A stretch of 64,000 nt of DNA from Mayfieldus sp963841445 (GCA_963841445.1 CAWJCP010000002.1:1488001-1552000); one strand, 5' to 3'; positions 16,701 to 26,013 are shown, counted from the first letter of the stretch. The notes: a model not told the origin generated them from the letters alone. Numbers and translations are program-made.

Positions 16701-18118
16701 TCATCGCCCTCGTCGGGGCTGCTCACCTCGCCGACCCGATCCGCGACCTCGGGGACGACCCGGGCGATGTCAGCCGCACCGCGTCCCATCTCCCATGCAA
16801 GGGCGACCGGGTCGGCGCCGCGCACGTAGGAGCGAATCGCCTGCACCCACGGCCAGTAGGCGGGGGCGCCCTCGTCCTCCAGGCAGCGGCCCCAGTGGAC
16901 GTTGGCGCCGCGCACCTGGGCATAGGTGGCGAGCTCCTCCGCGGTTCGGGTCTTGCCGATCCCCGGCTCGCCCGCAATCAAGACCATTCGCCCCCTGCCC
17001 TCGAGCGATTCGTCGGCGGCGCCGCGAAGCTCGCCCAGCTCGGCCTCACGACCGACGAAGACCCGGCCGGCAAGCCCCTCGAGTGGGTTCTTCTGCTCCC
17101 GGGCCTCGCCTTCTTCGGCCGGCTGGGCCGGGGCGTCGCGGATCGCCTCCAGCGACTCGCGGACCGCCGCGGCGCTTTCGGGGCGCCGTTCGGGGGACTT
17201 GGCCAGCAAGCCGAAGATGAGATCGTCCAAAGCCGCCGGCACGGTGTCGTTGTGGCGAGAGGGGGCGACCGGATCGGCGTTGAGATGGCGTCCGATGATC
17301 GAGACCGCGTCGCCGCCGCTGAACGGCGGCTGGCCGGCGACCATCTCGTAGAGCATCGCCCCGAGCGAGTAGAGGTCCGAGGCCGGCCCGGAGGGCCGGC
17401 CGAGCGCTTGCTCGGGCGGCAGGTAGGCGACCGTCCCGACCAAGGTGCCGGCCGAGCCCCGGCCGCCTGTCTCGGCGAGCCCGAAGTCGCCGAGCCGGGC
17501 GCTTCCGTCCTCCTCGAGCCAGACGTTGGCCGGCTTCAGGTCGCGATGGACGATCCCGCAGCTATGGGCGTGCTCGAGCGCCCTGCAGACGTCGATCCCG
17601 ATCGCGATCGCCAGCGCGACCTCGAGCCGGCCATCGAGCCTGGTCGCGAGCAACCGCTGCACGTCGCCGCCCGGCATGTAGCGGCTGACGATGTAGGGGC
17701 GCCCATCCGCCTCTCCGGTGTCGAGGATGCTGACCAGGTGCGGGTCGTCTCCGAGTCGCTCCATCGCATGCAACTCGCGACGCGAGCGTGCTTTTGCCGC
17801 CTCACCGAGGCCCTCGGTGTTGAAGAGAGCAACCGCGACGTCGCGATCGAGCTGGATGTCGCGAGCGAGGAAGACGTCCTTGCGGCCCCCGGCGCGGCCG
17901 AGGAAGCTTCGCACCTCGTAGCGATCGGTGATCAAGCTCGGCGCGTCCGGGCCGGGCGGGGCGAGCGCGTCGAGCTGCTGCGCGGCGATTCCCGGAGCAC
18001 CGTTTTCGCCAGCCGGCGACGGAGCCGCCAGAGGCTCGCTGGGCGCCAGCTCGAATCCGCAGGAATCGCAGAATCTGGCCCCGGCGCGATTGGGGTTGCC
18101 GCAGTTGGGGCACTCCAT
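13739..18118 (-). CDS. Multidomain signalling protein: zinc ribbon, Ser/Thr kinase-like, AAA ATPase, TPR, class III cyclase
   Basis: The 1459-residue cytosolic protein starts with a zinc ribbon (Cys3, Cys6, Cys17, Cys20). A Hanks-type kinase domain follows at about 65-325 with HRDLKPAN (Asp193) and DFG (211-213), though the usual beta-3 lysine is missing: the site reads VAVALFN. An AAA/STAND ATPase begins near 350 with Walker A GEPGIGKT (383-390). A long helical TPR-like region runs from about 650 to 1240. A class III adenylate/guanylate cyclase domain begins near 1288 with metal-binding Asp1294 (FSDIEDST) and Asp1338 (NQGDGF). Such proteins are thought to integrate ligand sensing with second-messenger output. 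It is divergent from the membrane-protein gene with only 29 bp between starts, so its transcript is nearly leaderless. Confidence 0.9.
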   Translation of the reverse strand: MECPNCGNPNRAGARFCDSCGFELAPSEPLAAPSPAGENGAPGIAAQQLDALAPPGPDAPSLITDRYEVRSFLGRAGGRKDVFLARDIQLDRDVAVALFNTEGLGEAAKARSRRELHAMERLGDDPHLVSILDTGEADGRPYIVSRYMPGGDVQRLLATRLDGRLEVALAIAIGIDVCRALEHAHSCGIVHRDLKPANVWLEEDGSARLGDFGLAETGGRGSAGTLVGTVAYLPPEQALGRPSGPASDLYSLGAMLYEMVAGQPPFSGGDAVSIIGRHLNADPVAPSRHNDTVPAALDDLIFGLLAKSPERRPESAAAVRESLEAIRDAPAQPAEEGEAREQKNPLEGLAGRVFVGREAELGELRGAADESLEGRGRMVLIAGEPGIGKTRTAEELATYAQVRGANVHWGRCLEDEGAPAYWPWVQAIRSYVRGADPVALAWEMGRGAADIARVVPEVADRVGEVSSPDEGDDESARFRLFDSIAGFLASAATSRPLVVVLDDLHWADEPSLLLLQFIARGLGDSRLLVIGTYRDVELGRHHPLSRVLGELPGAGAMARVALHGLSEAEVRHYIEITAGDGPAPELVSAVHDQTEGNPFFLAEVVRLLAAEGTLDAPAAASLSIPQGVREVVGRRLDRLDERANKALTMAAAVGRQFDLEVLLRVTDSDPGALREAMDAAVAAQLLAEISDGRFRFSHALVRETLYEELSAAQRPALHRRIGEALEDLYSADPARLQRRLPEVAHHLIEGAAGGDPEKAVDYAVRAARSASAQLGHEEAVELYERALEVLELCQPDKRRSAELLIALGESQTRAGKIAEAHGTFDRAADAARELGSAELLVGSAIGLASVSEVGDTDDRAREALEAALEEIGPGDSLERARLLSWLGQEYIWIDPEGRARPMFEEAIEIARRLGDERTLAFTLSRGAFIDLDPDAARNLVDGQTEVIELARRVGDRELELRSHVLRLAGHLVLGDVSAVDRDLDVYARLATELRQPQHLWHVPLLRGMRATIDGRFESAEQFAEEARIGGERAQEPLAQQFFTIQAALRYRLQGRTEEIAPAVERLAARYPAIPAWRIAAALTHADLGKLDEARVEFERIAADGFASIPSIVGQWLAAIAILCEIAVALGDRERSDELHAMLAPFRGQTVIAGRAAACWGPIARYLGITSAVAGRLDQATEELEDSIALSERMGDRPFLAQGQLNLAAVLLEREASGDRARALELLDRCLHASQEMGMRSLTEGALALKLEAQGLAGVDATTSIDEVIAAVESERPDIRAHAAPDGTVTILFSDIEDSTVLTERLGDERWLALLRAHNTIFRRSLGAHDGYEVKNQGDGFMLVFPSPAAALRCAIEVQRALAEQAERSPEEGIRVRMGLHTGKAIAEEGDFFGRNVVLAARIAAQARGAEILVSEALREQAEGEDGLVFDDGRELELKGMAGTHTVHRAAWETEAATPS

Positions 18119-18147
18119 AAGTACTTAGGACATAGTTTGCCGCCCTC

Positions 18148-20511
18148 ATGATCGCGACGTACATCTCCGCGGCGCTGATCTGTGCCTTGTCGTTGCTCGT
18201 GGGACGGTCGCTGCTCGCGGCGCTGGGGCTGGAGCGCTGGTCCTGGCTCGAGCCCGCGACCGGCCTGGCGGCGCTCTTCGCCGTCGCCGGGTTCTTCGCC
18301 CGCGCCCCCGGCCACGCGACCACTGCGGGGCTCTTCATCGTCCTTCTTCTCGTCGCGGCGGCAGCGCTCCTCGGACGCCCCTACGGGCGCGGCGAAAGCT
18401 CGCGCGGCGCTCTCGGAGCCGCGATCGCGATCGCGGCCCTGCTCGCGATCCCGTTCGCGATCAACGCCCGCTGGGGCCTGATCGGGGTCGGCTTCAACAA
18501 CGACCTCGGCCTCCACCTCGCCTGGGCGGAGTGGCTGAAGAACGGGCTCGGCCCGAGGCCGGACACCGGCTACCCGCTTGGCCCCCACGCGCTCGCTACG
18601 ACGATCTCGGCAATCCCCGGGATCGGCCTCGACCGCGCGTTCATGGGGGTGGTGATCGCGATTCCGGTGCTCACCGGGCTCACCGCTCTCGCCGCGCTCC
18701 GCGGTCTGGCTCCGGGCCGGCGGGCGCTGGCCGCGGTCCTCACCGCACTGCCCTATCTAGCCGCCTCCTATTTCGCCCAGAGCGCCTTCAAGGAGACCGC
18801 CGAGGCGCTGTTCGTGCTCGCCTTCGCGATCGCCCTCCCGGCCGCCTGGCCGATCCCTTCCGACCGCGCCGGGCGTCTGCGAACCCTGGGCCCGCTGGTC
18901 GTGCTGGCGGCGGGGATCGTCTTCTCCTACAGCATCGCCGGCCTCGCCTGGCCGATCGCGACGATCGCGATCTACAGCCTCAGCATCGCCGAGATCCGCC
19001 AGGCGCTCGCGCCGCGGCAGCTGCGCCGCACGATCGCCCGGCCGTGGATCCTCGGTGCGGTGGCCCTCGCCGCGATCGTCGTGGTGGGCGGCCTGGTCGG
19101 GCCGTTCGGCTTCGGCCGCAGCTTCGCCGAGGTGCAGGGCGCGAACACCTTCGGGCCCGTCAACCCTTCTGAGGCGCTCGGTTTCTGGACCTCCTCCAAC
19201 TACCGGCTGGACACCGCCGGTGGCGCCCATCTGCCCTGGCTGACCAGCGCGATCGGCGCCCTCGCGCTGTTCGCCGGGCTCGCCTGGTGGCTGGGGCGGC
19301 GCGAGTACGCCGTCCCCGCCGCACTCGCCGGAGGGTTTCTGATCTACCTCGCCACCCTGCTCCCGCTGAGCGGCGACTACGTGCGCGCCAAGGCGCTGAT
19401 GATCATCGCGCCGCTGGTGATGCTGATCGCGGTGCGGGCCCTGCTCTCCGCCCCGCCGGCGGAATGGCGGGTACCGCGCGCGGCCTGGGCGGCGCTCGGG
19501 GTCGTCTTTGTGATCGGCGCCGCGTACTCGAGCCTGCTGGTGCTGCGCGACACGCCCGTCGGCCCGCCCGGCCACGGCGCCGAGCTGCGCGCCTTCGCCT
19601 CGACCGTCGACGGGAAGTCGGTCCTCTACGCCGGCCAGGACCGCTTCGCGCAGTGGGAGCTGCGCGGCAGCGACACCGAGATTCCGCTGATCGAGAACTC
19701 CGACAACCCGACCGTGCAGGAGCGGCCCACGAAGCCCTTCGACACCGGGGTCTCCTACAGCCCGATCGACTTCGACTCCTTCAATTCCGCGACGCTGGAC
19801 CGCTTCGACTACGTCGTGACGACGCGGGCCGCCTATGCGAGCAAGTCCCCGCCCAACTTCACGGCGATCGCCCGGACCCCCTCTTACATCCTCTGGAAGC
19901 GGACGGGCCGCACGCCGCGCAAGCGCACCACTCTGCTCGAGGGCGGCGCTCCGGCGGCGCCGCTCGATTGCAACGCCCCCGAAGCGCGGCTGATAGTCGG
20001 GCTCCCGGGCCGCGCTTCGATCTATCCCGCACCGGTGATCGGGCCGAAGGAGGGCTGGGACAACGGCTTCAGGCTGGGCCTCGGTGAGTCGACGAGCCAG
20101 ATCCTGAGCCTGCCCGCCGGCCGCTCCAATTTCTCGCTTCAGTACTTCAGCCCGGTGCCGATCCGCCTCACGATCACGCCGGTGACGGGGAGCGCCGGGT
20201 ATACGCTGGTCCTCGCCACCAGAGACGGAAAGCTTCCAGCCGCGCTCGACGGACAGCGGCCGAATCAGCTCTCGCTTTTCAACGACGGCCAGTACTGGCC
20301 CGCCGGAAGCGTCGATCTTCCGCGCGCCGCGCGCCTCCGCTTCACGGTCAGCGTCGACGACCCGAGCACGCTTCAACGGCTGAGCGGCTACGGCGGCGAG
20401 GCTTTCCTCGGCGAGCTAACGGCGCGTCCAGTCGGACCGGAGCGGAACGTGGCGTTGAAGAAGGCCTGCGGCTCCTGGGTCGACCACTACAGCGGCGGCC
20501 GGCAGCCCTAG
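18148..20511 (+). CDS. Large polytopic membrane protein, glycosyltransferase-like (unassigned)
   Basis: The 787-residue protein has about 12 hydrophobic helices in residues 1-450, then a soluble, probably extracytoplasmic C-terminal region of about 330 residues. A loop after the early helices reads GFNNDLGLHLAW, a position and character reminiscent of the acidic first loop of GT-C/ArnT-type glycosyltransferases, but I cannot assign a family. The C-terminal region includes a beta-rich segment ending in a VALKKACGSW-type stretch. The start is ATG 18148. The downstream histidine phosphatase begins 4 bp after the stop, so the two are probably co-transcribed. Confidence 0.8.
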   Translation: MIATYISAALICALSLLVGRSLLAALGLERWSWLEPATGLAALFAVAGFFARAPGHATTAGLFIVLLLVAAAALLGRPYGRGESSRGALGAAIAIAALLAIPFAINARWGLIGVGFNNDLGLHLAWAEWLKNGLGPRPDTGYPLGPHALATTISAIPGIGLDRAFMGVVIAIPVLTGLTALAALRGLAPGRRALAAVLTALPYLAASYFAQSAFKETAEALFVLAFAIALPAAWPIPSDRAGRLRTLGPLVVLAAGIVFSYSIAGLAWPIATIAIYSLSIAEIRQALAPRQLRRTIARPWILGAVALAAIVVVGGLVGPFGFGRSFAEVQGANTFGPVNPSEALGFWTSSNYRLDTAGGAHLPWLTSAIGALALFAGLAWWLGRREYAVPAALAGGFLIYLATLLPLSGDYVRAKALMIIAPLVMLIAVRALLSAPPAEWRVPRAAWAALGVVFVIGAAYSSLLVLRDTPVGPPGHGAELRAFASTVDGKSVLYAGQDRFAQWELRGSDTEIPLIENSDNPTVQERPTKPFDTGVSYSPIDFDSFNSATLDRFDYVVTTRAAYASKSPPNFTAIARTPSYILWKRTGRTPRKRTTLLEGGAPAAPLDCNAPEARLIVGLPGRASIYPAPVIGPKEGWDNGFRLGLGESTSQILSLPAGRSNFSLQYFSPVPIRLTITPVTGSAGYTLVLATRDGKLPAALDGQRPNQLSLFNDGQYWPAGSVDLPRAARLRFTVSVDDPSTLQRLSGYGGEAFLGELTARPVGPERNVALKKACGSWVDHYSGGRQP

Positions 20512-20515
20512 TGGC

Positions 20516-21121
20516 GTGTCCGGTCGTCGGGAGCGGAGCCGGCAGTTGAGCCGGCAGGCCAAGATCTGGCTCGCCCGCCACGGCGAAACCGAGTGGAGCC
20601 GCACGAAGCGGCACACCGGGCGCACCGACATCGAGCTGACCGAGCGCGGGCGCGAGCAGGCCGCCGCGCTGCGCCCGGCGCTCGCCGGCCGCGACCTCAC
20701 GCGCGTGATCAGCAGCCCGCTCTCGCGCGCCTCGGAGACCTGCGAGCTGGCCGGGCTCGGCGACCGAGCTGAGCGCTCGGATGCGCTGCTTGAGTGGGAC
20801 TACGGCGAGTACGAGGGCTTGACCACCGCGCAGATCCGCGAGCGCCGAGCCAATTGGGTCCTCTGGCGCGACGGCTGCCCGGGCGGTGAGACCGCGGCCG
20901 AGGTCGGCGCGCGGGTCGATCCCCTCGTCGCGGACCTGCTGCAGGCCCGCGGAGACGTGGTCCTGTTCGCCCACGGGCACGTGCTGCGGGTGCTTGCCGC
21001 CCGCTGGCTCGGGCTGCGGCCCGGCGACGGCGCGTTGCTGGCGCTGGATACGGGAACGCTCTCGACCCTCGGCTGGGAGCACGCGACCGCCGTGATCAGG
21101 CGCTGGAACGCGCCCGTCTAG
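20516..21121 (+). CDS. Histidine phosphatase family protein (phosphoglycerate-mutase-like)
   Basis: The 201-residue protein has the phosphohistidine motif LARHGETEWS (RHG at 21-23), a second arginine in VISSPLSRASET, the acid residue in LLEWDYGEYEGLT and the late catalytic His in LFAHGHVLRVLAARWL. These fit the broad-specificity PhoE/GpmB-like phosphatase branch. Two starts are possible: GTG 20516 (used here, 4 bp after the upstream stop) or an in-frame TTG near 20546 that begins closer to the conserved core. The substrate cannot be told from sequence. Confidence 0.9.
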   Translation: MSGRRERSRQLSRQAKIWLARHGETEWSRTKRHTGRTDIELTERGREQAAALRPALAGRDLTRVISSPLSRASETCELAGLGDRAERSDALLEWDYGEYEGLTTAQIRERRANWVLWRDGCPGGETAAEVGARVDPLVADLLQARGDVVLFAHGHVLRVLAARWLGLRPGDGALLALDTGTLSTLGWEHATAVIRRWNAPV

Positions 21122-21248
21122 CGGAACGGTCAAGTCGGACGGTCCAGCCACCACGCGGTGCTGCTCGACTGCGTACTTTGGGTGCCCATAGCCACCACAA
21201 CTGCGCAGCGAACGATTCCGGCGGGCGGATGCCGGGGCTGGCGGCGGG

Positions 21249-22880
21249 CTAGCCGCGAGCGGCCCGGTAGCGCCGGATCAGCTCGTTGGTGGAGCTGTCG
21301 TGGTCGAGCTCGCCCTCGCCCTGCAGCTCGGGGACGATCCGCTTCGCCAGCGCCTTGCCGAGCTCGACGCCCCACTGGTCGAAGGAGTCGATCGACCAGA
21401 TCGTGCCCTGGGTGAAGACGCTGTGCTCGTAGAAGGCCACCAGCGCGCCGAGGGTCTCCGGGGTCAGCCGCTCGGCGAGGATCGTGTTGGTCGGCCGGTT
21501 GCCCTCGAAGACCCGATGCGGGACCAGCTCCTCCGGGGTGCCCTCCTCGCGCACCTGCTCCGCCGTCTTTCCGAACGCCAGCGCCTCGGTCTGCGCGAAG
21601 ACGTTCGCGATCAGCAGGTCGTGATGCTCGCCGAGCGGGTTGAGGCTCTGCTGAAAGCCGACGAAATCACAAGGGATCAGCTTCGTCCCCTGGTGAATCA
21701 GCTGGTAGAAGGAGTGCTGGCCGTTGGTCCCCGGCTCGCCCCAGTAGATCGCCCCGGTCTCGTAATCGACCGCGGTTCCATCCAGGGTCACGTGCTTGCC
21801 GTTCGACTCCATCGTCAGCTGCTGCAGGTAGGCGGGAAAGCGCTTCAGGTACTGGTCGTAGGGCAGCACGGCTGCGGTCTGGGCGCCGAAGAAGCCGCCG
21901 TACCAGACCGCGAGCAGGCCGTGCAGGAGCGGCAGGTTGCGATCCGCCGGCGCCTCGCGGAAGTGCTCGTCGACGGCGTGAAAGCCGGACAGCATCTCGC
22001 CGAACGCCCGCGAACCGATCGCGACCATGGTCGAGAGCCCGATCGCCGAGTCCATCGAGTAGCGACCGCCGACCCACTCCCAGAAGCCGAACATGTTGTC
22101 GGCGTCGATCCCGAACTTCGTCACCTCCTCGGCATTGGTCGAGACGGCGACGAAGTGCTTGGCGATCGCCTCGGTGTCGCCGAGGCCCGCCGCGACCCAG
22201 GCCCGCGCGCTGCGCGCGTTGGTCATCGTCTCCAGGGTCGTGAAGGTCTTCGAGGAGACGATGAACAGCGTCTCCGCCGGGTCGAGGTCGCGGGTCGCCT
22301 CGGCGAAGTCGGTCCCGTCGACGTTGGAGACGAAGCGGAAGGTCATCTCGCGCTGGGAGTAGTGGCGCAGGGCCTCGTAGGCCATCACCGGGCCGAGGTC
22401 GGAGCCGCCGATCCCGATGTTGACTACGTTGCGGATCGCCTTGCCGGTGTGGCCGCGCCATTCGCCTTCGCGCACCCGCTCGGCAAAGGCCGCCATCCGG
22501 TCGAGCACCTCGTGCACCTCCTTGACGACGTCGACCCCGTCGACGATCAGCGAGCGCTCGCCCGGCATCCGCAACGCGACGTGCAGGACGGCGCGATCCT
22601 CGGAGACGTTGATGTGCTCGCCGCGGAACATCGCCTCGCGACGCTCCGCGAGCCCCGACTGCTCGGCGAGCTCGAGCAACAGCACCAACGTCTCGTCCTC
22701 GACCCGATTCTTGGAGTAGTCGAGGTAGAGGCCGGCGGCCTCGGCGGTCATTCTCGTGCCGCGATCAGGGTCGGAGGCGAAGAGCTCGCGCAGGTGCCGC
22801 GAAGCGATCATCGCGTGATGGCTCTCCAGCCGGGCCCAGGCGGGACGTTGGCGCAACGGGGCGCTGCCAGGTGCCTCCAC
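21249..22880 (-). CDS. pgi: Glucose-6-phosphate isomerase
   Basis: The 543-residue enzyme interconverts glucose-6-phosphate and fructose-6-phosphate. Recognisable blocks are VNIGIGGSDLGPVMAYEAL, FIVSSKTFTTLETMTNA, the active-site ESNGK motif, GEPGTNGQHSFYQLIHQG with its catalytic histidine, and the C-terminal FDQWGVELGK motif. It starts at GTG 22880, which overlaps the last base of the transaldolase stop (TAGTG), so it is translationally coupled as the third gene of tkt-tal-pgi. An alternative ATG about 23 codons in (HHAMIAS) is less consistent with that coupling. Confidence 0.95.
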   Translation of the reverse strand: MEAPGSAPLRQRPAWARLESHHAMIASRHLRELFASDPDRGTRMTAEAAGLYLDYSKNRVEDETLVLLLELAEQSGLAERREAMFRGEHINVSEDRAVLHVALRMPGERSLIVDGVDVVKEVHEVLDRMAAFAERVREGEWRGHTGKAIRNVVNIGIGGSDLGPVMAYEALRHYSQREMTFRFVSNVDGTDFAEATRDLDPAETLFIVSSKTFTTLETMTNARSARAWVAAGLGDTEAIAKHFVAVSTNAEEVTKFGIDADNMFGFWEWVGGRYSMDSAIGLSTMVAIGSRAFGEMLSGFHAVDEHFREAPADRNLPLLHGLLAVWYGGFFGAQTAAVLPYDQYLKRFPAYLQQLTMESNGKHVTLDGTAVDYETGAIYWGEPGTNGQHSFYQLIHQGTKLIPCDFVGFQQSLNPLGEHHDLLIANVFAQTEALAFGKTAEQVREEGTPEELVPHRVFEGNRPTNTILAERLTPETLGALVAFYEHSVFTQGTIWSIDSFDQWGVELGKALAKRIVPELQGEGELDHDSSTNELIRRYRAARG

Positions 22881-23959
22881 TAGGCCGCGAGCTGGGCGCT
22901 CTTCGACTCGATCGTTCCGAGCAGCTCTTCCCAGGACTTGACGAAGGCCTCGGCCCCCTCCTCCTGCAGCCGCTTCGCGAGCGCGTCGGTGTCGATTCCG
23001 GTCTCGTTGAAGGCGGCGAGCACCTGCTCGGCGTCGCCCCCGTCGGGGGGCAGCGGCTCGTGCACCTCGCCGTGATCGGCGAAGGCGAGCAGCGTCTTGT
23101 CGGGCATCGTGTTGATCGTCAACGGGGCAGCCAGAGCTTCCACGTAGAGGACGTCGGAGGCGTCGGGGTCCTTGGTCCCGGTGCTCGCCCAGAGCAGCCG
23201 CTGCGGCCGCGCGCCTTCGTTCTCGAGCCGTTGCCAGCGCTCCGACTCATGCAGCTCGCGGTAGGCCCGGTAGGTGCGCCTGGCGACCGCGATGCCGAGC
23301 TTGTCGCGGAGATCGTCGGGGACCTCGTCTGCAACCGCCTTGTCCCAGCGGCTGATGAACAGCGAGGCGACCGAGGGGACGTCGGGGTCCTTGCCCTCCT
23401 CGATGCGACGCTCGATCCCGCGCATGTAGGCCTCTGCGGCGGCGAGGTAGTGCTCGGTCGAGAACAGCAGCGTCACGTTGATCGCGATGCCGGCGTGAAT
23501 CGACTCCTCGATCGCCTCGTCGCCGGCCATCGTTCCGGGGATCTTGATGAAGACGTTGTTGCGCCGCGACCCCTCGTGCAATTTCTTGACCTGCTCGATC
23601 GTCGCCTCGCTGTCGTCGGCGATCCGCGGCGACACCTCCAGCGAGACCCATCCGTCAACGCCGTCGGTGCGCTCGTGCACGGCAACGAAGAGGTCCGCGG
23701 CGTCGCGCAGGTCCTCGAGCGCCAGCTCGAAGAAGAGGTCCTCTCCGGAGCGGCCGCCCTCGTGCAGGGACCGGATCGAGTCGTCATAGGCGCCGCCACC
23801 GCCGATCGCCTTGTCGAAGATCGTCGGGTTCGAGGTCAGCCCGGTGACCGAGAGCTCGTCGATGTACTCGCGAAGCTTTCCGGTCGCCAGCATCTCGCGG
23901 TCGATGTTGTCGATCCAGAGGCTCTGCCCGAGTTCGTGAAGCCGCTTGGTCGGGTTCAC
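22880..23959 (-). CDS. tal: Transaldolase
   Basis: The 359-residue enzyme moves a dihydroxyacetone unit between sugar phosphates in the non-oxidative pentose phosphate pathway. TSNPTIF lies near the N-terminus, Lys139 in VFIKIPGT is the probable Schiff-base residue, and NVTLLFS and ISRWDKAV follow, as in the actinobacterial long-form transaldolases. GTG 23959 is used because it overlaps the transketolase stop as GTGA (23956-23959). The gene also overlaps the pgi start by one base. Confidence 0.95.
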   Translation of the reverse strand: MNPTKRLHELGQSLWIDNIDREMLATGKLREYIDELSVTGLTSNPTIFDKAIGGGGAYDDSIRSLHEGGRSGEDLFFELALEDLRDAADLFVAVHERTDGVDGWVSLEVSPRIADDSEATIEQVKKLHEGSRRNNVFIKIPGTMAGDEAIEESIHAGIAINVTLLFSTEHYLAAAEAYMRGIERRIEEGKDPDVPSVASLFISRWDKAVADEVPDDLRDKLGIAVARRTYRAYRELHESERWQRLENEGARPQRLLWASTGTKDPDASDVLYVEALAAPLTINTMPDKTLLAFADHGEVHEPLPPDGGDAEQVLAAFNETGIDTDALAKRLQEEGAEAFVKSWEELLGTIESKSAQLAA

Positions 23960-26013
23960 AGGAGCTTCCTTGCCGCCTCGACCACGCCCTCGGGCGTGAA
24001 GCCGAACTTCCGCTGCAGCTCGTCGAGCGGCGCCGAGGCCCCGAAAGTGTGCATGGCGACGATCTTGCCCTGCGGCCCGACATAGCGATCCCACCCCAGT
24101 GTCGATGCCTGCTCGACCGCGACTCGTGCCTGCACCGAGTCGGGCAGCACGCTTTCGCGATATTCCTCCGGCTGGTTGTCGAACAGATACCAGGAGGGAA
24201 GGCTGACGACCCGGGCGCGGACTCCGTCGGCGGTCAGGTCCTCATAGGCGTCAACGGCCAGGTGGACCTCGCTTCCGGTCGCGATCAGGATCACCTGCGG
24301 CTCGCCCTCGCAGTCGGCGAGCACGTAGCCGCCGCGCGCCAGCCCCTCGGCGGACGCGTAGCGCTCGCGATCGAGGGTCGGGACGTCCTGGCGGGTCAGG
24401 ACGAGAGCTGTCGGTTGATGCTGCTGGCCCATGATCACGCGCCAGGCCTCGGCGACCTCGTTGCCGTCGCAGGGACGAATCACGTTGATGCCCGGAATCG
24501 CGCGCAGGGAGGCGAGCTGCTCGACCGGCTGGTGGGTCGGCCCGTCCTCGCCGAGCCCGATCGAGTCGTGGCTGAACCAGTGCACCACCGGCAGCTCCAT
24601 CAATGCCGAGAGCCGGATCGCGGGGCGAGCGTAGTCGGAGAAGGTGAGGTAGGTGGACCAGACCGGACGCAGCTTGCTCAGCGCCAGCCCGTTCGAGATT
24701 GCCGCCGACTCGTGCTCGCGGATCCCCAGGTGAAGCTCCCGGGCGGCGCGATTTCCAGGCTGAAATCCGTCGTCTTCGCCCTCGAGTCCGCTCGACGCCG
24801 AGCCGGTCAGATCGGCGGAGCCGCTGATCAGCCAGGGGACCTGCGGCGCGATCGCATTCAGCACCTGGTGCGAGGACTTGCGGGTGGCCAGCCCCTTCTC
24901 GTCGGCCTCGAAGCTCGGGATGTCGGTGTCCCAGCCCTCTGGCAGCTCGCGGCGCTGCATCTGCTCGATCTGCCGGGCAAGGGTCTCGTGCTCGCGCTGG
25001 TAGCCGATCCGCAGCTGCTCCCACTCGCTGCGCAGCCGATCGCCGCGCTCGCCTATCCCGGCAGCGAAGTGCTCCGGCACGGCGTCGGGGACGAGGAACT
25101 CCTCGTCCTCGGGCCAACCGTAGGAGCGCTTCGTCGCCTTGACCTCGTCGTCGCCGAGCGGCTCGCCGTGGGCCGCCGCGGTGTCCTGCTTGTGCGGGGC
25201 GCCCCAGCCGATGTGACTGTCGAGGATGATCAGTGTCGGGCGCTCCGTCTCCTCCTGGAAAGTCTCGAAGGCGCGGCTGAGCAGCTCGATGTCGTTGGCG
25301 TCGCCGACCCGGGTCACGTTCCAGCCGTAGCCCATGAAGCGGGCGGCGACGTCGTCGGAGTAGGCGAGCTCGGTGTGCCCGTCGATCGTGATGTGGTTGT
25401 TGTCGTAGACCCAGCAGAGGTTGGCGAGCCGCTGGTGCCCGGCGACCGAGCCTGCCTCGTTCGAGACCCCCTCCATGAAGTCCCCGTCGCCGCAGAACGC
25501 GTAGACGTCGAAGTCAAACATCGCAAACCCGGGCTTGTTGAAGTGCGCCCCCATCCACTGGCTCGCGATCGCCATCCCGACCGAGGTCGCGACACCTTGG
25601 CCGAGCGGTCCGGTGGTCGTCTCGACCCCGGAGGTGAGGTGGTACTCCGGGTGCCCCGGTGTGTGCGAGTCGAGCTGCCGAAAGCTCTTTATGTCGTCGA
25701 GGCTGACGCTGGGCGCGGCGTGAGTCTCGTACTCGGAGTCCACCGAGCGGACGCCGGTCAGATAGAGCAGCGAGTAGAGCAGCATCGAGGCGTGCCCGTT
25801 GGAGAGCACGAAGCGGTCGCGATTGGGCCAGATCGGGTTGGCCGGGTCGAAGCGCAGGTAGCGCTGCCAGAGCACGTAGGCGACCGGGGCCAGCGCCATC
25901 GGGGTCCCGGGGTGGCCCGAGTTGGCCTTCTGGATCGCGTCGATCGACAGGGTGCGGATCGTGTTGATGCAGAGGCTGTCGATGTCGGTCTTGGGCGGCG
26001 CGGCTACTTCCAT
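23956..26013 (-). CDS. tkt: Transketolase
   Basis: The 685-residue thiamine-diphosphate enzyme transfers two-carbon ketol units in the pentose phosphate pathway. Motifs in order: SGHPGTPMALAP near the N-terminus, TGPLGQG, the ThDP-binding GDGDFMEG, then GLGEDGPTHQPVEQL with its catalytic histidine, and FLxQPEEYRES-like C-terminal sequence. Length is typical. It heads the tkt-tal-pgi operon and starts at ATG 26013. It is divergent from rpiA across a 104 bp gap that should hold both promoters. Confidence 0.96.
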   Translation of the reverse strand: MEVAAPPKTDIDSLCINTIRTLSIDAIQKANSGHPGTPMALAPVAYVLWQRYLRFDPANPIWPNRDRFVLSNGHASMLLYSLLYLTGVRSVDSEYETHAAPSVSLDDIKSFRQLDSHTPGHPEYHLTSGVETTTGPLGQGVATSVGMAIASQWMGAHFNKPGFAMFDFDVYAFCGDGDFMEGVSNEAGSVAGHQRLANLCWVYDNNHITIDGHTELAYSDDVAARFMGYGWNVTRVGDANDIELLSRAFETFQEETERPTLIILDSHIGWGAPHKQDTAAAHGEPLGDDEVKATKRSYGWPEDEEFLVPDAVPEHFAAGIGERGDRLRSEWEQLRIGYQREHETLARQIEQMQRRELPEGWDTDIPSFEADEKGLATRKSSHQVLNAIAPQVPWLISGSADLTGSASSGLEGEDDGFQPGNRAARELHLGIREHESAAISNGLALSKLRPVWSTYLTFSDYARPAIRLSALMELPVVHWFSHDSIGLGEDGPTHQPVEQLASLRAIPGINVIRPCDGNEVAEAWRVIMGQQHQPTALVLTRQDVPTLDRERYASAEGLARGGYVLADCEGEPQVILIATGSEVHLAVDAYEDLTADGVRARVVSLPSWYLFDNQPEEYRESVLPDSVQARVAVEQASTLGWDRYVGPQGKIVAMHTFGASAPLDELQRKFGFTPEGVVEAARKLL

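Noticed and set aside
13778..18151. Long plus-strand open frames over the kinase-cyclase gene
   Set aside because: They are antisense shadows. The minus frame carries HRDLKPAN, Walker A and cyclase motifs; the plus frames carry none.
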